In this document: positions 8,644-17,069 of the stretch, one piece after another
Layout: every line of letters begins with the position of its first letter
Numbering within the stretch: position 1 is the first letter of the stretch
NCBI RefSeq assembly: GCF_013167955.1
Contig: NZ_BLWF01000002.1
Span: 157,175-221,174 of the forward strand
Reading direction: 5' to 3'
DNA length: 64,000 nucleotides
From: Thermanaeromonas sp. C210
GTDB lineage: Bacteria > Bacillota > DSM-521 > Neomoorellales > Neomoorellaceae
Made by a program: the position numbers and the translations under genes
Notes under the pieces: model-generated
What the model was told of the DNA's origin: nothing
Databases searched by the model: none
Seen by the model: the letters and a program-made list of their open reading frames with translations, nothing else

Positions 8644-9825
8644 TCAACTAACCAGGGCTCCATACAAGGTTCCCGTCAGGGTGGACATTATGACCACCAG
8701 GATAACATAGACCAAGGTCTTCTTGAAGCCCAGGACGCTGTTGATGACCAGCATACTGGGAAGGCTCAAAGCCGGACCCGCCAGGAGAAGGGCCAAGGCG
8801 GGTCCCTGGCCCATGCCGGAACCCAGAAGCCCCTGGACGATGGGCACCTCCGTCAGGGTAGCAAAGTACATGAAGACGCCGAAGATAGAAGCCGCGAAAT
8901 TGGCCAGAAGCCCGTTGCCTCCCACCACCATGGATATATACTCGGCCGGGATTATCCCCGCATCCACACCGGGTCTCCCCATGAGGAATCCGGCCGCCAG
9001 TACCCCTCCGAAGAGGAGGGGTAAAATCTTAAGGCTGAAATCCAGGGTAGAATCCACCCACGCCTTTAGTTCTTCCCGCGTAAACCAGGCCCGCAATACC
9101 AGGGCGAGGGCGATAACGAGCCCGGCGACCAGATACCACTTAATGCTGTAGACGCCGTACCAGAAACCCGCCTTCTCCGCAGGTTGACCCCAGGCGGCAA
9201 AGACAAGAATCAAGATCAAAAGAAGGAAAAACAGCACGGTCTGACCTAAGGTCCGCCCGGTTTCCCCTCCTTCCGGCATTACCAACCATTTAGCCCTCTC
9301 CTGCTCTTCTCCTCTAAAGAGTAAGGCCATGCTGAGGCCTATAATCACCGAAAACATGACCGCTCCCAAGGCCCGGGCCAGTCCCATTTGCCATCCTAGA
9401 ACCCGGGCCGAAAGGATAATGGCCAAAACGTTTATTGCTGGGCCGGAATAAAGAAAAGCTATGGCCGGTCCTAAGCCTGCTCCCCGTTTGTATATGCCCA
9501 TGAACAAGGGTAGGACAGTGCAAGAGCACACGGCGAGAACGGCCCCGGAAACAGCCCCTATCCCATAGGCCGCGGCCTTAGGGCTATCCGGTCCGAAATA
9601 CTTCATCACGGACTGGGAGGAAAGAAAATTGCTCATGGCCCCAGCGATAAACAGGGCGGGAATCAGGCAGAACAGGACGTGTTCCCGGGCGTAATCGTGG
9701 AGCATGTAGAGAGCTTCTAAAATAGCCCCCTGTATCCTGGGGTGGTGGAAGGGTAGAAAATAGGCGGCCAGGAATACGGCTGCCACGAGCATCAATTTGC
9801 CTTGTCTTCCCATGGAACTGCGCAT
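8644..9825 (-). CDS. arsP: ArsP/DUF318-type permease (COG0701)
   Basis: 393 aa with about 9-10 predicted membrane helices. The family pattern is visible: the FIAGAMSNFLS helix; the AVCSCTVLPLFMGIYKRGAGLGPAIAFLYSGPAIN segment, in which the CSC pair and SGPAIN motif are typical; and near the C-terminus LLAGPALSLPSM, the inverted repeat of the SGPAIN element. Characterised ArsP members export trivalent organoarsenicals such as methylarsenite. The gene sits between an ArsR regulator and a CxxC mini-thioredoxin. Start 9825 directly abuts an AGGAG; the in-frame ATG at 9813 is better spaced from that site and may be the true start. Confidence 0.85.
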   Translation of the reverse strand: MRSSMGRQGKLMLVAAVFLAAYFLPFHHPRIQGAILEALYMLHDYAREHVLFCLIPALFIAGAMSNFLSSQSVMKYFGPDSPKAAAYGIGAVSGAVLAVCSCTVLPLFMGIYKRGAGLGPAIAFLYSGPAINVLAIILSARVLGWQMGLARALGAVMFSVIIGLSMALLFRGEEQERAKWLVMPEGGETGRTLGQTVLFFLLLILILVFAAWGQPAEKAGFWYGVYSIKWYLVAGLVIALALVLRAWFTREELKAWVDSTLDFSLKILPLLFGGVLAAGFLMGRPGVDAGIIPAEYISMVVGGNGLLANFAASIFGVFMYFATLTEVPIVQGLLGSGMGQGPALALLLAGPALSLPSMLVINSVLGFKKTLVYVILVVIMSTLTGTLYGALVS

Positions 9826-9876
9826 CTCCTTCTCAAAACCGGGCTGGTTGCAGTGCCTGCCGGGTGTTGTTCGCCC

Positions 9877-10245
9877 TTACATTTCCCTTACGCCCGGGCA
9901 GGAATCCAGCACTTTCCCGTCGGCAACGAGGTTTTGATACCGCTCCCACTCTTCTTTCATGGAGGGGATATCCTTGGGGGGTGTGGCCAAAAATCCCTCT
10001 AATTCCCTCTGCCATCCGGCCAACACTGCTCTATTTAACCGGTAGCGGACCCGCTGCCCTTCTTTCTTTTCTTCCGCCAATCCCACAGCCTTCAACCTTC
10101 TAAGGTGCTGGGAGACGGTGGGTTGGGCCATATTCATAACTGCTACCAGTTCACACACATACATATCTCTCTCCAAGAGAAATTTAATGATTTTCATGCG
10201 GGTGGGATCCGCCAAAACCTTGAGGCATTCAATTAATCCTTCCAT
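9877..10245 (-). CDS. ArsR/SmtB-family metal-responsive repressor
   Basis: 122 aa winged helix protein: LKVLADPTRMKIIKFLLERDMYVCELVAVM followed by recognition helix AQPTVSQHLRRLKAVGL, the standard ArsR layout. A single Cys lies in the CEL position (ELCVCEL-type alpha-3 site, here YVCELV) and another near the C-terminus (DSCPG). AGGAGGTG lies 8-10 bases upstream of the ATG at 10245. It is first in the operon with the permease and mini-thioredoxin and should repress it until arsenical or metal binding. Confidence 0.9.
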   Translation of the reverse strand: MEGLIECLKVLADPTRMKIIKFLLERDMYVCELVAVMNMAQPTVSQHLRRLKAVGLAEEKKEGQRVRYRLNRAVLAGWQRELEGFLATPPKDIPSMKEEWERYQNLVADGKVLDSCPGVREM

Positions 10246-10319
10246 AATTTTCACCTCCTGCAACCGGCGGCGTGAAAATCGAGGTCGGTTTCTATATTTG
10301 TATATTTCTATGTAACTAT

Positions 10320-10348
10320 ATAATAGCCCAAGGTTTACTTCGCGTCAA
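10320..10348 (-). promoter_or_regulatory. Promoter of the arsR-arsP operon
   Basis: Minus-strand TTGACG (10348-10343), a 17-base spacer and TATTAT (10325-10320), followed by an AT-rich stretch with near-palindromic ATA/TAT blocks down to the ArsR gene, where ArsR-family operators normally sit. Confidence 0.75.
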
Positions 10349-10419
10349 CTACATTCCTAGGAACTCCCACTAGGCGATCACCGGAGGAAACAAGCTTCTC
10401 CCATATTGTCTCTACCGAA

Positions 10420-10869
10420 TTATCTTGCCAAGTGACCTATGCCTGCATTGGAGTCTCTTTTGGGCATTTTTACCTGGACCGGCCGGCAGCGGTAGCGGCC
10501 GCTCACCGCTTCCAGGCAGAGGCAGGCGATCATCTGCGGTGTGCCGGAGGAGATATTTAAAAGTATTTCCGCCTCCGGGTGGCGAGCGGCAATCTCTCCC
10601 AACGACCTTTTCATGATCTCGTTAAAAGCGTCAAAATCGCTAGCGTCTTCTATGCCCGTGTATATCTTTTCCACGCGGCAGTTGGGCGATATGAGCTTTA
10701 TGAGCCGGCCATAGATGTCATGCTCGCGGTCCCTCTCTTCAAAGCGCTTATTAATAAAAAGTTATACTGTCTTGGGCTGGTAATACCTGACAATATGGAG
10801 CACAGAGCCGTCGAAATCGTACCTTACAGGATCAGTATCGCCTATCGGAGCAAATAGGACGCGCTCCAA
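10420..10869 (-). pseudogene. Broken Csm6-like CARF-domain protein (type III CRISPR ancillary ribonuclease remnant)
   Basis: Read from a TTG at 10869, the minus strand encodes MERVLFAPIGDTDPVRYDFD, then SVLHIVRYYQPKTV, an in-frame TAA (10764-10762), and LFINKRFEERDREHDIYG onward to LLNISSGTPQMIACLCLEA. The SSGTPQM motif and the VLFAPIG/DTDP start are typical of Csm6/Csx1 CARF domains that sense cyclic oligoadenylate. The TAA replaces what is normally a Tyr (VYLF), one base change away. The frame ends at 10420 with no HEPN nuclease half. The gene is therefore both nonsense-mutated and truncated. A CRISPR remnant lies 1 kb to the right. Confidence 0.75.
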
Positions 10870-11109
10870 CCTCTATCCCTCCCCGTCCTAGAGCGGTTTT
10901 TATCCGGGGAAGCCTCAGCTCAGCTAGTTCTATCTTAAATTTGTTGAGGATTAACTCTACCTGGAACTACTTTCCTCCTCAGACTTAATTGCCAGGAGAT
11001 GCCAGAAAACTCCATGCCGCTCTTCTTCATTGAGCTTGCCCTTATTCCCTTTATTCCGACACTTTTTCCTCGGCACCCGCTCCCTTTACCGCGCGCTTGA
11101 CGGCCCTGT

Positions 11110-11361
11110 CTAGCTCTTCCCTTCTTTGCCGGTGGAGGCCTTGATAACTGCGATTAGGAAACCGATTCCCAGGCCGAATACCAGCAGTCCCACAAGGTAA
11201 GCAAGCCAAGTATCAATACGTAAAAGCCTATTGCCAACATAGGAAAGCCCGCTGCCCAACACGATGAAAACTATTATCGTCAAGCAGATCCGCACCGCTC
11301 GCCGCCTGGCTATTTGCCTTGCCCCTGCGCCAGCTTTGCCTATCTGCACGGGCACCAGCAT
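11110..11361 (-). CDS. Small membrane protein, unknown
   Basis: 83 aa. A basic N-terminus (ARQIARRRAVR) leads into two hydrophobic segments, about residues 26-44 and 52-72, then a short charged tail. It resembles no family I can name. It lies in the decayed accessory patch and could be a surviving small gene or a spurious frame. Confidence 0.35.
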   Translation of the reverse strand: MLVPVQIGKAGAGARQIARRRAVRICLTIIVFIVLGSGLSYVGNRLLRIDTWLAYLVGLLVFGLGIGFLIAVIKASTGKEGKS

Positions 11362-11843
11362 CTACCTCCATAAACCGTGCTTCGTAGCCCGGTAATGCTG
11401 AATATTCAAAATACCAGCTAACCGCCCCGTTAGCCGCCTACGTCCCGCTCTGGCCCCAACCCGGTGATTCCTGGCGTACCCGGCCCTATAGCACAAGGCG
11501 CTACAGCTTAGGTGATCACCATACTTTGCGCGCCACTTCGAGGGCGCGGCCGCCTAACTTGTACCCCGGGATGATAGCTCAACAGTAAATTGCTGGGCCC
11601 TTATTAAATTAAAGCCCTGCCCTTGTTAAGCCCCTCGCCCTGGGTCGTTAAAGGTGAGGTTACCCCTTAATGATTAATTATTCTACTATTTCCTTAATAT
11701 TCCTGCCCCGCAGAAGCTTAAAACCCGCGGGTGTTTTATTCCCGGAGCTTTATGAGGTACACATTGTAGCCCCGCCGCCTTAGTTCATTCGCCAGGGCCT
11801 CGGAGCTCTCTCGTTGGGGCAGGGGGGACCGCCCCGCTGTCAA
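11362..11843 (-). other. Gap with no intact gene; possible SPOR-like fragment
   Basis: No open frame of note. On the minus strand about 11738-11850 reads RESSEALANELRRRGYNVY and stops at TAA (11738-11736), which resembles the end of an SPOR-type or similar repeat domain. It has no start or upstream part. The rest shows nothing recognisable. Confidence 0.25.
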
Positions 11844-12006
11844 ATACGAAAGGACTAGCACTCGGGTCAAAACGGAAATCAATGAGCCCGCTTGACCGTC
11901 TCCTGCTAGCGTTTCCGTCCCCTATTAGTCGGGTCAAAACTGCTAAACGCCAAACGGGCTAAGTTGTTTGAGATCTGTTTCCGTCCCCTATTAGTCGGGT
12001 CAAAAC
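11844..12006 (-). CRISPR. Three-repeat CRISPR remnant
   Basis: Two identical 30-bp repeats at 11911-11940 and 11977-12006 flank a 36-bp spacer. A degenerate third copy at 11844-11873 keeps only the right-hand 12 bases exactly and is separated by a 37-bp spacer. On the minus strand the repeat starts GTTTTGACCCGACTA and ends GACGGAAAC, the usual GAAAC 3' end. In that orientation the degenerate copy is the last repeat with its 3' half lost, as expected at the leader-distal end. The leader would then be to the right of 12006. No cas1/cas2 or interference genes are in the window apart from the broken Csm6-like gene. Confidence 0.8.
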
Positions 12007-12040
12007 CATTGCGAATCTATCGGGGCGCAAGGGCTTGCGG

Positions 12041-12104
12041 GTACTGGAGCAAACTTTTTTGTCGTCAATCCCCAGTACTGCAATAAACCCCGGGGATCGA
12101 CGAC
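12041..12104. repeat. Overlapping inverted repeats beside the CRISPR remnant
   Basis: GTCGTCAATCCCC (12061-12073) pairs with GGGGATCGACGAC (12092-12104) with one mismatch. Separately GTACTGG (12041-12047) pairs perfectly with CCAGTAC (12072-12078). The two stems share bases 12072-12073 and the second arm of one lies in the loop of the other, so they are mutually exclusive or interlocked structures. They lie where the CRISPR leader would be. Confidence 0.5.
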
Positions 12105-12239
12105 AACCTCGCCCTCCACAATCCTGCCCAGGCTAAGCTATAAATAAAAAGGCCAATCCCTCTTCTCCTGTTTTGTTTTTGGCAACTAAGGAGCCAGCAC
12201 TACTACAGTTAGCCTCCCCGTGCCAAACGATGTAAGGCT

Positions 12240-12602
12240 TCAAGGGATGGGGTTTATCTTTCTAATGCGGATGTGGTTGCGGGTAATGACGGTAAAGGCA
12301 CCTGTAATTTCCGTAAGGTGCTTCTCAATAGCTAGAGCCACTAACCTGGCTTTAACCTCTTGCGGCAGGCCCGAAAGTCTTACCAAGACAACACCTTCAG
12401 TAACGCGCTACTGTCTGAAGACAATTTCTCCAAAGTCCTTGTCCGCTGTTATCAGTATCGCCTTCTCTTTATTGGCCAAATCCAAAAGTGCGTCGTCTGA
12501 GATACCTGGGTCCATCTCTGCCACATAGGTAACCTAGCACCCGCGCTTTCTAAGCTCGACAACAATCTCGCGGTCTACGTTCTCATCGGCCAGAAATCTC
12601 AT
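12240..12602 (-). pseudogene. DUF5615 PIN-like toxin gene with two in-frame TAG codons
   Basis: Reading from the ATG at 12602 gives MRFLADENVDREIVVELRKR, then a TAG at codon 23 (12536-12534), VTYVAEMDPGISDDALLDLA, LITADKDFGEIVFRQ, another TAG at codon 65 (12410-12408), VTEGVVLVRLSG, and a normal TGA at 12242-12240: 120 codons in all. LADEN, DxD and DKDFGE are the acidic active-site signatures of DUF5615 PIN-like nucleases. The ATG overlaps the antitoxin's TGA (ATGA), the usual coupling of DUF433-DUF5615 pairs. Both interruptions are amber codons and the frame is otherwise intact, so the decay is recent, unless ambers are read through. Confidence 0.75.
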
Positions 12603-12862
12603 TCAGCCACCTCTTGCACTGGATAAATTACATCAGCCCGAATAGCTTTTGCGGCGAATGCCACAGCTGCCCGGATTCCTTCTTCAGTGAGGCGCGGGTA
12701 GGCCTGCATAATTTGTTCCACCGTCTCGCCGGCCGCAAGCTTCTCAAGAATAAGCTCTACGGGTATCCTGGTCCCGGCAATCACGGGTTTCCCCATAAGG
12801 ACCTTAGGATCGGATTTAATCAAACCATCTGCCACTGTACGCTTTCCCCCTTTGGCAAACAT
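12599..12862 (-). CDS. DUF433-family antitoxin
   Basis: About 87 aa from ATG 12862 (a TTG at 12883 is an alternative). DUF433 core: DPKVLMGKPVIAGTRIPVEL followed by LAAGETVEQIMQAYPRLTEE and IRAAVAFAA, a short helical DNA-binding fold. It is translationally coupled to the DUF5615 toxin gene, now interrupted. An AGGAAG precedes the ATG. It should bind its own promoter and neutralise the toxin; it may now be without a partner. Confidence 0.8.
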   Translation of the reverse strand: MFAKGGKRTVADGLIKSDPKVLMGKPVIAGTRIPVELILEKLAAGETVEQIMQAYPRLTEEGIRAAVAFAAKAIRADVIYPVQEVAE

Positions 12863-13119
12863 CCTGCTTCCTGTGATCAACAATTAAGAAATGCTCGGCA
12901 GCGAGCTTTGAACCTGTATTCCGGAGCAAGCCTCTTTAAATCCATTTACAACTCCTGCATTTTGCTGGCTGTAGCCTTTTAGGACTGAGTCCTGATTTAC
13001 TCCTGTCAATATTATATCCGGCAAAGACATGTCTTCTCCAGCACTCCCAGAAAATATTTGAAGGCCGGGTTGCCCCGGCCCGTCTCCCCGGGGCGGCCAC
13101 GCGGACGGCAGGGAGGGGG

Positions 13120-13920
13120 CTCTCGGCCAGGACGGTGCCCTACATACACGCCGTGCTCCGTCAGGCCCTGGAGCAGGCGGTCAGAGAAGACCTCGTCTAC
13201 CGCAACGTGGCCGAGGCGGTCAGCCCGCCGAGGCAGAAGCGTAAGGAGATAAGACCCCTGACCGCCGATGAGCTGAACCGGTTCCTGGCCGCGGCGAGGG
13301 ACGGCAGGCTCTTCCCAGCGTTCCTCTTTGAGGGGGCGACAGGCCTCCGCCGCGGCGAGCTCCTCGGCCTCAAGTGGGAGGACGTAGACCTGGAGAGGGG
13401 TACAGTCACCGTGAGGCGCTCCCTGATAAGGACTAGGCACGAGTTGGCGTTCATGGAGCCGAAGTCTGAGAAGTCGAGGCGGACGATACCGCTGCCGAAG
13501 GAAGTGGTGGCCGGGCTCAGGACCCACAAAAAGCGGCAGGCCGGGGAGAGGTTGTCCCGGGGGCCCGCGTACTGCGACCACGGTCTGGTCTTCTGCACCG
13601 AGGAGGGCAGGCCGCTCGACCCCCGCAACTTCGTCCGCAAGTTTGAGGGCCTGCTGAGGACGGGCGGGCCGCCCAACGTGAGCTTCCACCACATGCGGCA
13701 CAGCCATGCGACCCTGCTCCTGCTCCTCGGGGAGCATCCCAAGGTCGTCCAGGAGAGGCTGGGCCACAGCACCATAACCGTCACGTTGACACGTACAGCC
13801 ACCTCGTGCCTGGCCTCCAGGAGAGGGCCACGGAGAAGCTGAGCTCGGTGCTCGACTTAGGGGAAGGGAAAGGGGAAAAAGGGGGCGGCCCGCCGCTGAA
13901 TGCGGGACCGCCCGCATTGC
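13120..13920 (+). pseudogene. Broken tyrosine recombinase/integrase
   Basis: The recognisable part begins near 13120 (LSARTV, then YIHAVLRQALEQAV) and runs through the catalytic domain: EGATGLRRGELLGLKW supplies the first catalytic Arg, HHMRHSHATLLL the HxxR box, and ERLGHST the last His. A one-base deletion after VTL near 13788 shifts the frame; the catalytic Tyr (DTYSHL, then PGLQERATEKL) lies in the next frame. The N-terminal SAM-like domain is missing upstream. The gene uses AGG and ATA codons and very high GC unlike its neighbours, suggesting transfer. It points toward tRNA-Ala(GGC), a typical integration site. Confidence 0.8.
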
Positions 13921-13985
13921 CGTAAGATTATCGTAAACCGTCATATTTTTAAGGCCCCCCGATCCCGGGAGGCCTTTCTTTTTCT

Positions 13986-14061
<76 letters not shown>

Positions 14062-14074
14062 ACGCGCAGCATTT

Positions 14075-14104
14075 ATTATATCCCCTACTTTTCCCCTTTG
14101 TCAA
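14075..14104 (-). promoter_or_regulatory. Promoter of tRNA-Ala(GGC)
   Basis: Minus-strand TTGACA (14104-14099), an 18-base spacer and TATAAT (14080-14075): perfect sigma-A boxes 14 bases upstream of the tRNA 5' end. Confidence 0.9.
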
Positions 14105-14349
14105 GAGCTAGTTCAACACCCTGTGTAGATAGGCCAGAGTTTCGTTCACAGTACTTTGATGATAACAACAACTTAAAGCTTTGGGAAGTCGCGGGGTACC
14201 GGTTCGGTTCCAATTAAAGGATTTCAGTTTGGATAAACTTTCGTAACAAAGTTTGCTCTCCGCAGCATACTTAAAGAGGTTTTTGCGCCCGGCCGGCGAA
14301 ATTTATTTTAGGCTGGAAGTCCATAGCCAACTTCTACAGGAGGGCGGCC

Positions 14350-15492
14350 ATGAAGCGTATCGTCATAGCTCCCGACTCTTTTAAGGAGAGCCTCGAGGCA
14401 CCCGAAGTAGCAGCGGCCATTGCGGCGGGTGTCAAAAGGGTTCTGCCCGCAGCAGAAACAATAGAGGTGCCCCTGGCGGACGGCGGTGAGGGGCTGATCT
14501 CCACTCTGGTAGCCGCCACGGGCGGTCGAGTGGAAGCGGCCACCGTTACCGGTCCCCTGGGGGAGCCGGTGAGGGCTTGCTGGGGCGTCCTGGGTGACGG
14601 CCGGACCGCGGTAATAGAAATGGCCCAGGCCTCCGGCCTGCCGCTGGTACCAAAAGACCGGCGCAATCCCCTCATTACCACTACTTACGGCACCGGAGAA
14701 CTCATCCGTCATGCCCTGGATGCCGGCTGTCGCCGTCTTATCGTGGGCATCGGGGGTAGCGCAACTAATGATGGAGGAGCAGGTATGGCCCAGGCCCTGG
14801 GCGTGCGCCTGCTGGACCAGGATGGTGAGGAAATCCCCCGCGGGGCCGCCGGGCTGGAGCGGCTGCACCGCATTGATAGTCAAAGCCTCGATCCCCGGAT
14901 ACGGGAAGCGGAGATAATGGTGGCCTGCGACGTGGATAATCCCTTATGCGGGCCGCGGGGCGCCTCGGCGGTCTACGGCCCCCAGAAGGGGGCCACCCCG
15001 GAAATGGTGCCTCGCCTGGACGCGGCCCTGGCGCGCCTGGCCGACATCATCGTCCGCGACTTGGGGAAGGAAGTGCGAAACCTTCCGGGCGCCGGCGCCG
15101 CCGGGGGCCTGGGGGCCGGCCTGGTGGCTTTCCTGGGCGCCACCTTGCGCCCCGGAATCGAGCTGGTCATGGAAGCTGTAAACCTGGAAAAAATACTGGC
15201 CCAGGGGGCCGACCTGGTCATTACTGGGGAAGGGGAGATCAACAGCCAGACCGTCCATGGTAAAGTACCGGTCGGAGTGGCCCGGTTGGCCGGCAAGTAC
15301 GGTATTCCCGTAGTGGCCTTAGTGGGTTCCATCGGGGAAGGAGCCAACGCCGTGTTAGAACAAGGTATTAAAGGTTTTATGAGCATCGTGCCCCGACCGG
15401 TTCCCCTTTCCTTCTGCCTGGAAAACGCGGCTGAGCTGCTGGCCGACGCTGCGGAGCGCCTGGTGCTCCTCCTTACGGCTTTGAAGAGATGA
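14350..15492 (+). CDS. glxK: Glycerate 2-kinase (GarK/GlxK family)
   Basis: 380 aa, normal family length. It starts MKRIVIAPDSFKESLEAPEV and carries PLADGGEGL and GIGGSATNDGGAGMAQALG, the two signature loops of the glycerate kinase type 1 fold, and later VITGEGEINSQTVHGKVP. It phosphorylates D-glycerate to 2-phosphoglycerate with ATP, feeding lower glycolysis. AGGAGGGCGG lies before the ATG. It stands near but outside the sugar-acid block and could take glycerate produced there. Confidence 0.93.
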   Translation: MKRIVIAPDSFKESLEAPEVAAAIAAGVKRVLPAAETIEVPLADGGEGLISTLVAATGGRVEAATVTGPLGEPVRACWGVLGDGRTAVIEMAQASGLPLVPKDRRNPLITTTYGTGELIRHALDAGCRRLIVGIGGSATNDGGAGMAQALGVRLLDQDGEEIPRGAAGLERLHRIDSQSLDPRIREAEIMVACDVDNPLCGPRGASAVYGPQKGATPEMVPRLDAALARLADIIVRDLGKEVRNLPGAGAAGGLGAGLVAFLGATLRPGIELVMEAVNLEKILAQGADLVITGEGEINSQTVHGKVPVGVARLAGKYGIPVVALVGSIGEGANAVLEQGIKGFMSIVPRPVPLSFCLENAAELLADAAERLVLLLTALKR

Positions 15493-15562
15493 GATTCCGT
15501 AGTTAAAACGGGCTCCTTCCGGCCATACTAAGGACACCAAAGGTACAGAGGGAGGAGCACCG

Positions 15563-15811
15563 ATGCCTGACATCCACCTGTGGATAGGACCGGTCGTTAC
15601 TCCCAAGGACCGGGACAAGGTCCTGGATGCCCTTTCCCGGCTGCAAAGGGGCGACCACCTCACCATTTCCCTGGAGGCCGCCGATGCCCATCAAGCCGAA
15701 CCCATCATAGAGCTCCTGGAAGATTGGGGATTAGACTATCAAAGCCGGGGAGACGGCGACGGCCAGACCTATCATATTGTTGCCTCTAAGCCCCAAGAGG
15801 AGGGGGACTGA
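15563..15811 (+). CDS. Small conserved-looking protein, unknown
   Basis: 82 aa, acidic, with mixed alpha/beta pattern: beta strand HLWIGPVV, helix RDKVLDALSRL, strand HLTISLEA, helix AEPIIELLEDWGL, then TYHIVAS. This looks like a small ferredoxin-like fold. GGGAGGAG lies upstream of the ATG. It is followed at 36 bases by the thioesterase gene, so they may be co-transcribed. I do not recognise the family. Confidence 0.6.
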   Translation: MPDIHLWIGPVVTPKDRDKVLDALSRLQRGDHLTISLEAADAHQAEPIIELLEDWGLDYQSRGDGDGQTYHIVASKPQEEGD

Positions 15812-15847
15812 AGACCTTTTTATCTTAATAATGGGAGAGAGAAACCA

Positions 15848-16249
15848 TTGGAGGCTTGGGAAGACCTTCGGCAAAAATTCCACGAGGATGCCTTCCCCCG
15901 TTACCTGGGGGTGGAATTGCTGGAAGTGGCCCCCGGTTATGCCCGGGTAGCCATGACTTTAACGGACAATATGTTGAATTTTCACGGTATCGGCCACGGC
16001 GGGGCCATTTTCACCCTCGCGGATACCGCCCTGGGGCTGGCCAGCAACTCCCGGGGAGAAAAGTCGGTAGCCTTAACGGTAACCATTAATTACCTTGCCT
16101 CGGCCCTGGCGGGCCAAAGGCTGGTGGCCACCGCCCGGGAGCACCACGCCACCCGGCGTACCGGCATTTACGACGTGACCATAGAAGAGGAAGGAAGCGG
16201 CAAGGTCATCGCCATAGCTAGGGGCACGTCCTTCCGGCCGCAAGTTTAG
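15848..16249 (+). CDS. PaaI-type hotdog-fold thioesterase
   Basis: 133 aa. The central hotdog motif NFHGIGHGGAIFTLADTALGLASN is the PaaI/YbgC-type active site (HGG followed by D in the long helix), and VALTVTINYLASALAGQ is the next strand pair. It hydrolyses acyl-CoA thioesters; the substrate cannot be told. The start is TTG at 15848, preceded by GGGAGAGAG. Confidence 0.88.
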   Translation: MEAWEDLRQKFHEDAFPRYLGVELLEVAPGYARVAMTLTDNMLNFHGIGHGGAIFTLADTALGLASNSRGEKSVALTVTINYLASALAGQRLVATAREHHATRRTGIYDVTIEEEGSGKVIAIARGTSFRPQV

Positions 16250-16302
16250 AATAGAAGGAGCGGGCTAATATATAGCGGGGACATGCGAAAGGAGTGAGGC
16301 CT

Positions 16303-17037
16303 ATGCGTTTGACCATCCTGGGGTGTTATACGCCCTATCCTCCTCCCGGCGGGGCCTGTTTAGGATATCTCCTGGAAGGTGAAGGTACCCGGCTGGTGCT
16401 GGAGTTCGGCAGCGGCATCATGGCCCGGCTGCAGGAATATGTCCCCTTTTGGGAAGTAGACGGGATCTTCCTTTCCCACCTGCACGGAGACCATATGAGC
16501 GACCTTTGGGTTTACCGCTATGCCGTGGATCAGGCCGTGGCCGAAGGGAAAAGAAAGCAGCCGGTACCCGTATGGGCGCCCAGCCATCCGGAGGATGTTT
16601 TTCGCACTCTTACTTACAAGGAAGCCCTGGAGGCCGAACCCCTGGAGCCGGGCCGGGAAGTGACCGTCGGGGATTTCAGCCTCCGCTTTATGCCCACCCG
16701 TCACGCCCTGCCGTCCCTGGCCATGCGTATTTCCCGGGGTGCCAAAACTCTAGTCTACACCGGTGATGCCGAGTATTCCGAGGAACTGGCTTCCTTTGCC
16801 CAAGGAGCCGACCTGCTCCTGGCGGAAGCAACGTATTTAAGGAGCGACCTTGAAGCCGGGGCTACCGGCCACATGTCGGCCGGTCAGGCCGCCCACCTGG
16901 CCCGGCTTGCCGGGGTCAAGAGGCTGGTCCTAACCCATCTCCGGTCCTGGTACCGGCCCCAGGAATTGCTCGCCGAAGCCCGGACGGTCTTTCCCGCCTC
17001 GCAAATAGCCGTAGAGCGCTCGGTGTTGGAAATTTAA
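16303..17037 (+). CDS. Metallo-beta-lactamase-fold hydrolase (RNase Z-like family)
   Basis: 244 aa. The metal site motif FLSHLHGDHMSDLW (HxHxDH) is near residue 62, a second His is in MPTRHALPS, Asp in YTGDAEYS, and a C-terminal His in LVLTHLRSW: a complete two-metal set. The early GGACLGYLLEGEGTRLVLEFGSG segment is typical of the RNase Z/cyclic-phosphodiesterase branch. The ATG at 16303 has AAAGGAG 9 bases upstream and is preferred over the in-frame GTG at 16294. Confidence 0.85.
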   Translation: MRLTILGCYTPYPPPGGACLGYLLEGEGTRLVLEFGSGIMARLQEYVPFWEVDGIFLSHLHGDHMSDLWVYRYAVDQAVAEGKRKQPVPVWAPSHPEDVFRTLTYKEALEAEPLEPGREVTVGDFSLRFMPTRHALPSLAMRISRGAKTLVYTGDAEYSEELASFAQGADLLLAEATYLRSDLEAGATGHMSAGQAAHLARLAGVKRLVLTHLRSWYRPQELLAEARTVFPASQIAVERSVLEI

Positions 17038-17069
17038 GCCGCCCGGCTGCCGGAAAACCCCGTGGCGGG

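Noticed and set aside
10579..10857. 92-aa plus-strand frame
   Set aside because: It is antisense to the CARF remnant, whose motifs on the minus strand are much more convincing.
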